A stretch of DNA of 18,499 bases from Cytophagaceae bacterium (GTDB lineage: Bacteria > Bacteroidota > Bacteroidia > Cytophagales > Spirosomataceae): contig JAIXRT010000051.1 of NCBI GenBank assembly GCA_027485075.1, positions 1 through 18,499 on the forward strand, in the 5' to 3' direction. The notes under the pieces are model-generated. The model was not told the origin of the DNA. It saw only the letters and a program-made list of their open reading frames with translations, and ran no database searches. A program made the position numbers and the translations under genes. Shown here in pieces: positions 6,932 through 14,800 of this stretch (the stretch's first letter is position 1; every line of letters starts with the position of its first letter).

Positions 6932-7834
6932 ATGGATCGCAGACATTTCGCTCAGCTCCTAGGAGCCGGATTTTTAACGACAGGCTTGACTCAATCAGCA
7001 CAAGCAAAATCACCAGCACAAGCACCTTTTGCTTTAAAATACGCTCCCCATTTTGGCATGTTTCAGCAACATGCAGGAAAGGACGAAATTGACCAGTTAA
7101 AATTCATGTACGATATGGGCTTTCGAGCACTAGAAGACAATGACATGATGGGAAGGTCTGTTGAAACGCAGGTAAAAATCGGCGAAACGCTAGCGCGCCT
7201 TGGTATGGACATGGGTGTATTTGTGATCAAGTTTGATGGGTTTTTCGATAAATCCCATATGACCACGGGCGACAAAGCATGGACCGACATGTTTCTACAG
7301 GCTTGCCACAAGGCTGTTGAAACCGCTAAGCGCGTTAATGCCAAATGGGCTACCGTGGTTCCCGGCAATTTCAGTCGGCAATTACCCATGGGCATTCAGA
7401 CCGGCAATGTCATTGAAGTACTGAAAAGAGGAGCTGAAATCTTAGAACCCCATCGCTTGACGATGGTGTTAGAACCATTGAGTGACAATCCAGATTTATT
7501 TTTACGTTATTCAGATCAAACGTATAGTATTTGCAAGGGCGTAGGAAGCCCTTCTTGCAAAATCTTATTTGATATATATCACATGCAACGGAATGAGGGC
7601 AATTTGATTGCCAACATGAATCGGTGTTGGGATGAAATTGCTTACATCCAAATAGGTGATAACCCAGGTCGTAAAGAGCCAGGAACAGGTGAGGTGAACT
7701 ATCAAAACATATTTAAACACGTGAAGACAAAAGGATATCAAGGTGTATTAGGCATGGAACATGGTAATTTCTACCCGGGGAAAGAGGGTGAATTGAAATT
7801 AATTGAGGCTTACCGCAAGGTAGACCTTGTCTAA
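6932..7834 (+). CDS. Secreted hydroxypyruvate isomerase-like TIM-barrel protein
   Basis: A 300-aa protein of the xylose isomerase-like TIM-barrel superfamily. It opens with a Tat-like signal (MDRRHFAQLLGAGFLTTG), suggesting export folded, perhaps with metal bound. Likely metal ligands are E181 in VLEPLSD, D214 in DIYHMQ and E276 in GMEHGN. The segment 'QIGDNPGRKEPGTGEVNY' (about 246-263) is the hallmark of the hydroxypyruvate isomerase branch (Hyi/OtnI-like). In secreted Bacteroidota members the substrate is more likely a keto-sugar than hydroxypyruvate. The start lies 1 nt after the dehydrogenase stop, so the two are cotranscribed and probably act in sequence on an oxidised sugar in the periplasm (inference). 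Confidence 0.85.
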   Translation: MDRRHFAQLLGAGFLTTGLTQSAQAKSPAQAPFALKYAPHFGMFQQHAGKDEIDQLKFMYDMGFRALEDNDMMGRSVETQVKIGETLARLGMDMGVFVIKFDGFFDKSHMTTGDKAWTDMFLQACHKAVETAKRVNAKWATVVPGNFSRQLPMGIQTGNVIEVLKRGAEILEPHRLTMVLEPLSDNPDLFLRYSDQTYSICKGVGSPSCKILFDIYHMQRNEGNLIANMNRCWDEIAYIQIGDNPGRKEPGTGEVNYQNIFKHVKTKGYQGVLGMEHGNFYPGKEGELKLIEAYRKVDLV

Positions 7835-7878
7835 ATCAGTTTTTATTTAGATATTAGCCTAATTATTTAATAAACCCC

Positions 7879-8166
7879 ATGGAAGCAGCATTCAAAGCCA
7901 TAAATGACCAAACGCGGCGAGAGATCTTACAATTATTAGTGGATGGCCCGCGCAACGCAGGTGAAATTGCTAAGCAATTTCAAATGACCAAGCCAAGCAT
8001 ATCGCATCATTTGGATTTACTCAAACAAGCTTCGTTGATTTTAGCTGAGAAAAAAGGGCAATTCATCCTTTACTCACTAAACAAAGAGGGATTTACCCAA
8101 ATTCATCACTGGTTTCAAGGCTTTGCCACCCACTTTGAATTCCCTAAACCAAAAATCAGATTATAA
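7879..8166 (+). CDS. ArsR-family winged-helix regulator, SdpR-like
   Basis: A 95-aa DNA-binding protein. 'FKAINDQTRREILQLL' at the N-terminus, the helix-turn-helix 'NAGEIAKQFQMTKPSISHHL' (about 26-45) and the wing 'EKKGQFILYSLN' match the SdpR subgroup of ArsR regulators. In Bacillus subtilis, SdpR is an autorepressor acting with the membrane signal protein SdpI. There is no cysteine anywhere, so it is not a CxC-type metal sensor. No SdpI-like gene is next to it; instead an unrecognised 165-aa gene follows 38 nt later. I see no convincing TAnnTTTG promoter in the 44-nt gap upstream. Fold and regulator role are clear; target genes are inferred to include its own and its neighbour. Confidence 0.88.
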   Translation: MEAAFKAINDQTRREILQLLVDGPRNAGEIAKQFQMTKPSISHHLDLLKQASLILAEKKGQFILYSLNKEGFTQIHHWFQGFATHFEFPKPKIRL

Positions 8167-8178
8167 AAATAAAAACGG

Positions 8179-8186
8179 TATTTTTG
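8179..8186 (+). promoter_or_regulatory. Candidate -7 promoter element for the 8205 gene
   Basis: TATTTTTG matches TAnnTTTG and would place the transcript start near 8193, 12 nt before the ATG. I do not see a good -33 TTG/TTTG at the right distance, so the promoter is weak or factor-dependent. Confidence 0.35.
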
Positions 8187-8204
8187 CCCAAAATATAGAT
8201 ACGT

Positions 8205-8702
8205 ATGTGTGCTCAACTTGCCCCATCATTTTCATTTCTTGCTTCAGAAATTCCATCTGATTTTATCGGTCTAGGCGTAATTCAATTACCTACCCGTAAT
8301 TTCTTTCAATCGATAGGTGATTATTTTGCAGAAAAATCAGGAAAACAACGTATTTCTTTCATGGCGATTGGGGCACATGAAATCAAAAAAATCCATACCC
8401 AAGGGTCGAGTATACTCGAGTCCACCAATATCCCTAAAAATTTAATTGAATCGATTTCATTCCGAGAAGATAAAACCTCAGATGGTTTAGTGGGTATCAC
8501 GCATGTAGACATCGTTGAATGTATTTCCGTAGACAAAAAAGGAAATAAAAAAATCAAGTCGCATTACTTTAAATTGATGCCTGCATTACTTGGCGAAAAT
8601 ACAGCACCCATTCAAAATGTGACTGAAATAACGGCAGCACACACCTCAAAAAAGGCAATCATTGAGACATTAACTGCTTGGGAAGCAGCCATAGAGGCCT
8701 AA
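8205..8702 (+). CDS. Unrecognised 165-aa protein next to the SdpR-like regulator
   Basis: I do not recognise this protein. It is 165 aa, soluble, and rich in lysine, isoleucine and serine, with no signal peptide or clear transmembrane helix. It has an alpha/beta character, with strands such as ISFMAIGAHEIKKI, GLVGITHVDIVECISV and HYFKLMPALLG, then a C-terminal helix (SKKAIIETLTAWEAAIEA). 'IQLPTRNFFQSIGDYFAEKSGK' near residue 26 may be a helix-strand unit. There are two cysteines (residue 2 and in VECISV). It has its own candidate -7 box yet sits 38 nt behind the regulator, so it may be controlled by it. It ends exactly against the stop of the convergent MFS gene. Length, codon use and open frame support a real gene; function is unknown. 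Confidence 0.65.
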   Translation: MCAQLAPSFSFLASEIPSDFIGLGVIQLPTRNFFQSIGDYFAEKSGKQRISFMAIGAHEIKKIHTQGSSILESTNIPKNLIESISFREDKTSDGLVGITHVDIVECISVDKKGNKKIKSHYFKLMPALLGENTAPIQNVTEITAAHTSKKAIIETLTAWEAAIEA

Positions 8703-9959
8703 TTATTCCATCTCTTTTTGAACATCTAAATCCAATAAATCTTTGGATTTATACGCTACAATAGAGACTAAGACGAGCGTAGCGCAGGCGCCCAAAATCA
8801 CAGAGGGAACCGTGCCAAAAAACTTCGCAGCCACCCCCGATTCAAAAGCACCCATTTCATTCGACGTACTCACAAAAACGCCATTAACCGACGACACGCG
8901 TCCTCGCATCTCATCCGGCGTGAATACCCGTAAGACCGTCTGGCGAATCACCACACTGATAGAATCAAATGCCCCTGTAAAAAATAGGGCAACGACCGAA
9001 ATCCAGAAATTAGTTGAAAATCCAAAAACAAACGTAGCCAATCCAAAGCCTGCAATCGCCAATAATAAATTTCGCCACGCATGCTTCAGCGGTGGAAAAT
9101 AGAGCATAAACAACATGGTCAATACAGCTCCCACCGATGGCGCCGCACGAAGTATCCCCAAACCCTCCGCACCTACATGTAAAATATCTTCCGCATACAC
9201 CGGTAAAATCGCGATAACTCCACCAAATAACACAGAAAACAAATCAAGGGAAATCGCATATAAGATGATTTTAGTCTTAAATACATACGTGATCCCCTCT
9301 CGCAAACTCAACCAAATTGAATCATGCTGTGTATTTTTAGGTGGAATAGGCCGACTCTCTATAAAAAATAGGCAAGCCATCACAATCAACAAAAACACAA
9401 TCACCGTAATCAACGAGCCCGCTAAACCTGCATAGGCATACAAAAATCCAGCAGCACCCGGTCCTAAAATCGAACCCAATTGCCAAAATGAACTATTCCA
9501 CGTAGCCGCATTAGCAAATACTTCCTTAGGAACTAAAAATGGATTCAAGGACGATGCAGCAGGACTGAAAAATCCCTTCGCTAATCCGATCAAAAAGATG
9601 ACAAAATAAATGGCATAAATATGAAAATCAGCATCCTGTGAATCCAATTGCAAAGCAGAATACAACAATAGACAGGAACCAAGTATAATCACCAACAATG
9701 AATTTTGCATGATTTTCTTCTTATCTCGATTATCAGCAAAGTGCCCTCCAAACAATACCAATGAAATATATGGAACCGCTTCAGCCAGGCCAATTAAACC
9801 CAAAGCCAGCGGATTATGTGTCAAATGATAAATTTCATACGCTAAAATCACCTCTTGCATCAATAAGGCAATCGTGAAAAATGTATTTCCCGTTACATAA
9901 GCCCTAAATTCCGGGAAACGCAAGGCCTGATAGGCATCTTTATTTTTAAAATAGCTCAT
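8703..9959 (-). CDS. MFS transporter, EntS/MFS_3-like exporter
   Basis: A 418-aa major facilitator with about 12 hydrophobic segments. The N-terminus 'ALRFPEFRAYVTGNTFFTIALLMQ' and the loop 2-3 motif 'GGHFADNRDKKKI' are typical of MFS proteins of the enterobactin exporter (EntS) type. The motif 'VLRVFTPDEMRGRVSSVNGVF' in the C-terminal half supports the same subfamily. It probably exports a small molecule by proton antiport; the substrate cannot be assigned. The start codon (9957-9959) overlaps the end of the upstream membrane-protein gene by 14 nt, pointing to translational coupling in a MOSC - membrane protein - MFS operon. The gene ends flush against the convergent 8205-8702 gene (TAA|TTA), leaving no space for a terminator. 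Confidence 0.85.
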   Translation of the reverse strand: MSYFKNKDAYQALRFPEFRAYVTGNTFFTIALLMQEVILAYEIYHLTHNPLALGLIGLAEAVPYISLVLFGGHFADNRDKKKIMQNSLLVIILGSCLLLYSALQLDSQDADFHIYAIYFVIFLIGLAKGFFSPAASSLNPFLVPKEVFANAATWNSSFWQLGSILGPGAAGFLYAYAGLAGSLITVIVFLLIVMACLFFIESRPIPPKNTQHDSIWLSLREGITYVFKTKIILYAISLDLFSVLFGGVIAILPVYAEDILHVGAEGLGILRAAPSVGAVLTMLFMLYFPPLKHAWRNLLLAIAGFGLATFVFGFSTNFWISVVALFFTGAFDSISVVIRQTVLRVFTPDEMRGRVSSVNGVFVSTSNEMGAFESGVAAKFFGTVPSVILGACATLVLVSIVAYKSKDLLDLDVQKEME

Positions 9960-10689
9960 ATACGAAATATATTACGGGACTTATAAAGGCAAGTTCGCCA
10001 ACCCACCGATACTGCAAATTGGGACTAAAATAATAAATCCCCACATGAATCCCCTGAATTATCGCAAGACAGATGGCAAGTTCCCATCCGAAAAACCATA
10101 AAATACTAGGCAAAATAGCCAGCAAAGCCCATTGAATCCCCATAAATAATATACGAAATTTCAACTTGCCCTCTAGCCAGGTAAATAATGACAAATTCAT
10201 GAGGGCCAACAAGACCACATGAATGAATAAAAGCCAACTGAACTTTCCAGCCGCATAACTAGGCAAAAACAAACCTGCAGTATAGAGCAGCGAAGTAAAT
10301 AATTCCTTCGGTAACCACATACGATCCCAATACCTCAAAATGGACCCATAAATCGCCATACCTATAGTTAGGCAAATACCTAAACGAATTAAATCGGCCG
10401 AAAGAAAGGCCAAAAAAATCCCCAAGCAAATAAGCAAAACCAGTAAAAGTCCACGAACAAATAACGGATAGCGATCGTGAAACAAATGAATTGAATCGGA
10501 AGGCCTGTGAATACTATTATCTAATTGCCGATCAGCTAAATAAAAAATCCAAACGGATATACCCAAGACCATTTGCTCAGACCAAGGCTGCATACCTCCA
10601 ACCATTACGTTCCAAAGCATCGCCTGCATGGCTATCGCGCCAAAAACAACATCCAAACTACTGATATGCAATAACCTAAAAAAGCGCAT
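9946..10689 (-). CDS. Polytopic membrane protein, possibly UbiA-like
   Basis: A membrane protein of about 247 aa with seven or eight hydrophobic helices. After the first helix comes 'WIFYLADRQLDNSIHRPSDSIHLFHDRYP' (about 47-75). An acidic, aromatic loop after helix 2 resembles the position of the NDxxD substrate loop of UbiA-type prenyltransferases, but the consensus is not met and the second acidic motif is not obvious. I therefore treat UbiA similarity as tentative. Two starts are possible: ATG 10689 (MRFFRLLHISSLDVVF, chosen because hydrophobic sequence begins there) and ATG 10716, nine codons earlier. Both overlap the end of the MOSC gene (by 14 or 41 nt). It also overlaps the MFS gene by 14 nt, so the three genes are probably coupled. 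Confidence 0.6.
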   Translation of the reverse strand: MRFFRLLHISSLDVVFGAIAMQAMLWNVMVGGMQPWSEQMVLGISVWIFYLADRQLDNSIHRPSDSIHLFHDRYPLFVRGLLLVLLICLGIFLAFLSADLIRLGICLTIGMAIYGSILRYWDRMWLPKELFTSLLYTAGLFLPSYAAGKFSWLLFIHVVLLALMNLSLFTWLEGKLKFRILFMGIQWALLAILPSILWFFGWELAICLAIIQGIHVGIYYFSPNLQYRWVGELAFISPVIYFVYELF

Positions 10690-11500
10690 CCTTGCTTTTC
10701 TCGACGTGAATTTCATCTCCTACTGACAATCTCCCCAGCGCTACAGGAACGGCTTGTTGGCCGAAATACACCTTATTTTCCATTTTTCGAAACGTACTCA
10801 ACGCCGCCAGCATTGACTTATCTACCTCACCCGTCGACGGTTCCACATTGACCAGTTGACAGCGCGCACATGGCTTCGCTCCCATCAAACGCACAGACCC
10901 CAGTGAAAACTCGGACCACGTATCTTCTTCAAAAGCTTCAACACCCGAAATAATGATATTGGCTCGAAAACGCATCCAGTCAAATGAAGTTCCCAATTGG
11001 CGTTCCACAGCTTGATAGGATGCTTCGGAAGCGACTAAAATAGGTAGCGAATCGGCAAAAGAACTTTGTTGAGATCCTTGGGTTTGGTATTTAGCTTGAA
11101 TTTCGCGCGGCGCCTCCGATTGAATCTGAACCAGTCGAACCGACTCCTCCAGCAAGTCAGAAAACCAGGCAGAAATGCCATCAGCCACTTCACGAACTCT
11201 AATTTCATCATCCCATAAAGTCACATCCACCCAATCACCCAATACAGGATTAACAGCTAAAACACGATGATTTTGCGTTACTTGGTCCATGATTAAATAA
11301 TCCGACCCATATAATTTCAACGCAAATCGCGTCAAATCTGGACGTGTCCGCTGGGTAATAAATTGACCCGAGTCTGACACCAACATGAACCGTCGGTCCC
11401 CAACCAAACCCAACGCATCCACCTCAGCCTGCTGCAACGCAACGGGACCGAGCGATTTAATGGGAAAAATGATTAGTTGGGATATAAGCGGCATAGACAT
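10676..11500 (-). CDS. MOSC-domain protein, YcbX/mARC-like
   Basis: A 274-aa protein with the N-terminal beta-barrel domain (SQLIIFPIKSLGPVALQQAEVDALGLVGDRRFMLV, about residues 6-40) and a C-terminal MOSC domain. The latter contains 'FRANIIISG' and the cysteine pair in 'KPCARCQLVNV' (C211 and C214), the position of the molybdenum-ligating cysteine in this family. YcbX and mARC relatives bind molybdenum cofactor and reduce N-hydroxylated compounds, with a separate electron donor; no ferredoxin-like domain is fused here. I chose ATG 11500, which has AGG just before it; ATG 11494 is equally possible. The frame reaches 11539, but that extension is not family-like. It heads the overlapping three-gene minus operon. 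Confidence 0.85.
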   Translation of the reverse strand: MSMPLISQLIIFPIKSLGPVALQQAEVDALGLVGDRRFMLVSDSGQFITQRTRPDLTRFALKLYGSDYLIMDQVTQNHRVLAVNPVLGDWVDVTLWDDEIRVREVADGISAWFSDLLEESVRLVQIQSEAPREIQAKYQTQGSQQSSFADSLPILVASEASYQAVERQLGTSFDWMRFRANIIISGVEAFEEDTWSEFSLGSVRLMGAKPCARCQLVNVEPSTGEVDKSMLAALSTFRKMENKVYFGQQAVPVALGRLSVGDEIHVEKSKDALF

Positions 11501-11580
11501 CCTGCAAATTAGCAATTTCAGAAATAAAATCACTATCACGACTTGTAGGCTAGATCCTTCGAATTCTGAATCAAAAGTGC

Positions 11581-11588
11581 TATGTTTG
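11581..11588 (+). promoter_or_regulatory. -7 promoter element of the TolC-like gene
   Basis: TATGTTTG fits TAnnTTTG. Transcription would begin near 11595, giving an 18-nt leader to the ATG at 11613. The -33 element is poor (TTCG at about 11558-11561). The 11501-11612 gap is divergent with the MOSC gene, for which I see only a one-mismatch box (TATTTCTG on the minus strand, 11519-11526). Confidence 0.5.
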
Positions 11589-11612
11589 TTCTTTGCCTCT
11601 TAATATTAACCT

Positions 11613-12932
11613 ATGAAACTAGTTGGCTTACCCCTTTCCCTCCTATTCATTTTCTCCCTTGGCGTATTTTCTGCTGATGCGCAAGAAACGTTACGCTTAG
11701 AAGATGCGATACAGCAAGGATTACAAAATCAATTCTCCATTCAAATCGCTAAAAAGCGTGAAAAAATTGCAGAAAATGATAATACGTTGGGGAATGCAGG
11801 ATTTTTACCAACCATCAACGGTACGACCACAAAAAATTATGCGGTATCAGGTTTAAATCAGGAGTTTTTTGGTGGATTACGTGCCCCTTTAAACCAAAGT
11901 GGCGTTCGATCGAATTCGGGAAATGCAGGGGTAACCATGGCCTGGACATTATATGATGGGAAAGGCATGTTTATTTTAAAAGATCGATTTGCTGAACTAC
12001 AACAATTAGGGGCCCAACAAACCGAAACTTCTATTGAGAACCTTATTGCCTTAATTAGCAATATCTACTACGATATCATCCGTCAAGAATTACGCGTTAA
12101 CAACTTTAAAAAGGGCCTAGAAATCTCTAATGACCGGCTCAAATTAGCTAAAGATCGCTATGAAGTGGGTCAAGGGTCCAAAGTAGACTATTACTCTGCT
12201 CAAGTAGATTATAACGAAGATAAAGCCTTATTACTTGCCCAAGAGCAATCATTTTTGAACACTAAAATTAGTTTCAATGCCCTTTTGGTGCGCGCGATGC
12301 AAACAGAATTTAAGGTACTTCCAGTCATTGACTTATTGCCCAAACTATCGCTCACTGAATTGCGTGATTTGGCACTGAAACAGAACCCAACACTTTTAGC
12401 AGCAATCGTAAGCAAGCGTATTTCGGATTTAGATATCAAGAACACGCAAAGTCTACAAATGCCGCAAATAGATTTACTTGCCGGATATAATATGAACCAA
12501 GTAGAAAATGGTGCTGGTTTCGGTGTTCAAAGAGGAACAAGTAATGCCCTGAGCTATGGCTTACGTGCAACCATCAATATCTTTGATGGTTACAATCAAA
12601 AGCGCCGCGTTCAAAATGCCAAAATCAATGCTGAAATCGCGCAATTGCAAGTGGACGATCTGAAGAACTCACTCAACGCTTCCCTAGAGCGCGCCTATGT
12701 AACGTATGAAAATGCATTGAATTTAATCAACTTAGAATCTGAAAATTACACCATCGCCAAGCAAAACATTGATATTGCTTTCGATCGATTTAAAGTAGGA
12801 ATTGCCACATCATATGAACTTCGTGAGGTACAACGCAATGCAGTTGCTGCAGAAACACGTTTAATCGAAGCGAAATTTGCGGCAAAATCAGCGGAGATTG
12901 AGTTGATTCGTTTAAGCGGAGGAATTTTATAA
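11613..12932 (+). CDS. TolC-family outer membrane efflux protein
   Basis: A 439-aa outer membrane factor with a signal peptide (MKLVGLPLSLLFIFSLGVFSADA, about 1-23). It has the duplicated alpha-barrel/beta-barrel pattern of TolC: 'LRLEDAIQQGLQNQFSIQIAKKR' opens repeat 1 and 'LSLTELRDLALKQNPTLLAAIVSKRISDL' opens repeat 2. The coiled-coil stretches 'LKLAKDRYEVGQGSKVDYYSAQVDYNEDKALLL' and 'DIAFDRFKVGIATSYELREVQRN' end each repeat. It would form the trimeric outer-membrane channel of a tripartite efflux or type I secretion system. No periplasmic adaptor (HlyD) gene is adjacent. The ABC exporter downstream is on the opposite strand and may not be its partner. Its stop codon overlaps the ABC gene's stop within TTATAA. 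Confidence 0.93.
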   Translation: MKLVGLPLSLLFIFSLGVFSADAQETLRLEDAIQQGLQNQFSIQIAKKREKIAENDNTLGNAGFLPTINGTTTKNYAVSGLNQEFFGGLRAPLNQSGVRSNSGNAGVTMAWTLYDGKGMFILKDRFAELQQLGAQQTETSIENLIALISNIYYDIIRQELRVNNFKKGLEISNDRLKLAKDRYEVGQGSKVDYYSAQVDYNEDKALLLAQEQSFLNTKISFNALLVRAMQTEFKVLPVIDLLPKLSLTELRDLALKQNPTLLAAIVSKRISDLDIKNTQSLQMPQIDLLAGYNMNQVENGAGFGVQRGTSNALSYGLRATINIFDGYNQKRRVQNAKINAEIAQLQVDDLKNSLNASLERAYVTYENALNLINLESENYTIAKQNIDIAFDRFKVGIATSYELREVQRNAVAAETRLIEAKFAAKSAEIELIRLSGGIL

Positions 12933-14711
12933 TCCCTGCTCCTCGTTCAACTGTTGCTGGTATAAATCGTAATACAATTGCTTGCTCTTCATCAATTGTT
13001 TGTGCGTTCCTTCCTCCAGTAATTTACCATCCTGTAAGACAAAAATACGGCTCGCTAATTTCGCTGAGGAAACACGATGGGAGATAATTAAGCTCGTCTT
13101 GTCAGCCATGATGGAACGCAAATGTTCCAAAATTTTATGCTCCGTATGCGTATCCACCGCAGAAAGACAATCATCTAATATCAACATGGTAGGACGTTTG
13201 GCTAATGCACGCGCCAGTGAAACGCGTTGCTTTTGTCCGCCAGAAAGTGTCACGCCCCGCTCGCCTAACAAGGTTTCATACTGATCTGGAAATTCCATGA
13301 TATTATCATGTACATCGGCAAAACGTGCTGCTTGATACATTTCATCCGATGTTAAATCATCTTGACCAAAACGAATATTTTCCGCAATTGATGTCGAAAA
13401 TAAGAATACATCCTGTGGGACAAATCCAAGATGTTTACGCACATGTTGAATATCCCAGTCCTTTAATGAAATGCCATCCAACAAAATATCTCCTGCCGAT
13501 GGATCATAAAAACGCGCCATTAATAACGCAATCGTGCTTTTTCCAGATCCGGTCGTACCCAATAATGCGACGGCTTCACCCGGCATAATCTCCAGATTGA
13601 TGTCATGCAAAACAGCTCGATCTGATCCAGGATATGTAAAATGCACGTTTTTGAACGTCCACCTCCCCTGTATCGTTTGTGCAATTTGTTTACCTGCAAC
13701 AAGCTCCGACTGGATATTCAAGAACTCATTGATGCGCTTTTGGGATGCCGCAGCACGCTGGATTTGGGAAGAGGTCCAACCGAGCGCGGTTACGGGCCAG
13801 GTTAACATAAAGACATACATAATGAATTCGGTAATATTACCGATACTCATGCGGCCCGCCATCACTTCCGTGGAACCCACGTATACGACGAGTAAAGTAG
13901 AAAAACCAACTAACAACGAAATGAGTGGTGTAAACAAGGAATCAATGCGAACTAAATCCAATGACTTGCTTCGGTAGTTGGCAGATGCCTGAGCAAAAGA
14001 AGCTACTGATTGCTTTTCGCGGACAAAAGATTTCAACACACGGATGCCAGAAAAAGCCTCTTGTGCAAAAGTGGAAATCGACGACAAACCAGCCTGAATC
14101 TCCTCCGACTTGCTAATGATGAGCGAGTTTACATAATATATACTAAAGGAAAGTATCGGCAGCGGAAGCAATACATACCACATAAGCGTAGGACTCACAT
14201 GCCACATGTAATAAATAACCAACGTAAATACAGAAATCAAATTGAGTCCATACATAACGCTTGGGCCCACGTACATCCGCACTTTGCTCACATCCTCCGA
14301 AATCCGCGCCATCAAATCCCCGGTATTTTGTTGGCGATAAAACGACAAAGGTAAGGTCTGATAATGCGCATAAATCTCCTGCTTCATATCATATTCAATA
14401 TGACGCGACATGACAATCAGTGTTTGCCGAACCAAAAACAAGAAAACGCCTTTGATGAAAGCCATCAAAACAATCAACACGCCGTAATAAAATAAGGTAC
14501 TAGCAAAAACCTCGTAGAAGGCCGACTGCATACTAAATCCCTTGAAAAGAAAATAAATATCTATCGTTTCGGTTACGAGATCGAGCGCAAAACGCACGAG
14601 TTGGGCAGGAACAACGCCAAAGAAATTAGATCCAAATGTAAAGATGATTCCTAAAAACAGCAACCACTTATACCGCCAAAAAAATGAATTGAGATGACCT
14701 AATGCGCCCAT
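12927..14711 (-). CDS. ABC exporter, fused permease-ATPase (MsbA/MdlB-like)
   Basis: A 594-aa half-transporter with a six-helix type I exporter domain (about 1-310) and a C-terminal ATPase. The Walker A is GTTGSGKST (K391), the Q-loop VPQDVFLFS, the signature LSGGQKQRVSLARAL, the Walker B LILDDCLSAVD and the switch IISHR. The residue after the Walker B aspartate (D513) is aspartate D514 instead of the usual catalytic glutamate. This is also seen in the degenerate subunit of heterodimeric exporters such as TM287/TM288. No second half-transporter is adjacent. The frame could start at TTG 14726, but that codon nearly touches the -7 box at 14728-14735; ATG 14711 is therefore the likely start. The substrate may be a lipid, peptide or drug. 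Confidence 0.92.
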   Translation of the reverse strand: MGALGHLNSFFWRYKWLLFLGIIFTFGSNFFGVVPAQLVRFALDLVTETIDIYFLFKGFSMQSAFYEVFASTLFYYGVLIVLMAFIKGVFLFLVRQTLIVMSRHIEYDMKQEIYAHYQTLPLSFYRQQNTGDLMARISEDVSKVRMYVGPSVMYGLNLISVFTLVIYYMWHVSPTLMWYVLLPLPILSFSIYYVNSLIISKSEEIQAGLSSISTFAQEAFSGIRVLKSFVREKQSVASFAQASANYRSKSLDLVRIDSLFTPLISLLVGFSTLLVVYVGSTEVMAGRMSIGNITEFIMYVFMLTWPVTALGWTSSQIQRAAASQKRINEFLNIQSELVAGKQIAQTIQGRWTFKNVHFTYPGSDRAVLHDINLEIMPGEAVALLGTTGSGKSTIALLMARFYDPSAGDILLDGISLKDWDIQHVRKHLGFVPQDVFLFSTSIAENIRFGQDDLTSDEMYQAARFADVHDNIMEFPDQYETLLGERGVTLSGGQKQRVSLARALAKRPTMLILDDCLSAVDTHTEHKILEHLRSIMADKTSLIISHRVSSAKLASRIFVLQDGKLLEEGTHKQLMKSKQLYYDLYQQQLNEEQGL

Positions 14712-14727
14712 GAAAATATTAATCAAA

Positions 14728-14735
14728 CAAAGATA
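14728..14735 (-). promoter_or_regulatory. -7 promoter element of the ABC exporter gene
   Basis: On the minus strand this reads TATCTTTG, a full TAnnTTTG match. The transcript would start near 14721, about 10 nt before ATG 14711. This placement argues against the TTG at 14726 as the start codon. A clear -33 element is not seen. Confidence 0.5.
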
Positions 14736-14759
14736 GCCCCTTTTTCAAATTAAAATAGT

Positions 14760-14767
14760 TAATTTTG
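14760..14767 (+). promoter_or_regulatory. -7 promoter element of the nusB operon
   Basis: TAATTTTG fits TAnnTTTG and would start transcription near 14774, 27 nt before the nusB ATG. The -33 region holds only a T-run (about 14739-14746). It lies 25 nt from the opposing ABC-exporter -7 box, so the two promoters share a compact divergent region. Confidence 0.5.
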
Positions 14768-14800
14768 TCTTTTCAAAAACAGAACGCTCTTTAATTTCGG

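Noticed and set aside
7830..7851. Possible terminator TCTAAAT/ATTTAGA after the isomerase gene
   Set aside because: The stem is 7 bp of almost only A/T pairs with an 8-nt loop and no following U-tract, so it is too weak to call.
8406..8419. Perfect 14-bp palindrome TCGAGTATACTCGA
   Set aside because: Lies within coding sequence, and about one perfect 14-bp palindrome is expected by chance in a window of this length.
14712..14726. TTG start for the ABC exporter
   Set aside because: It lies within a base or two of the -7 promoter box, leaving no room for a leader; ATG 14711 fits better.
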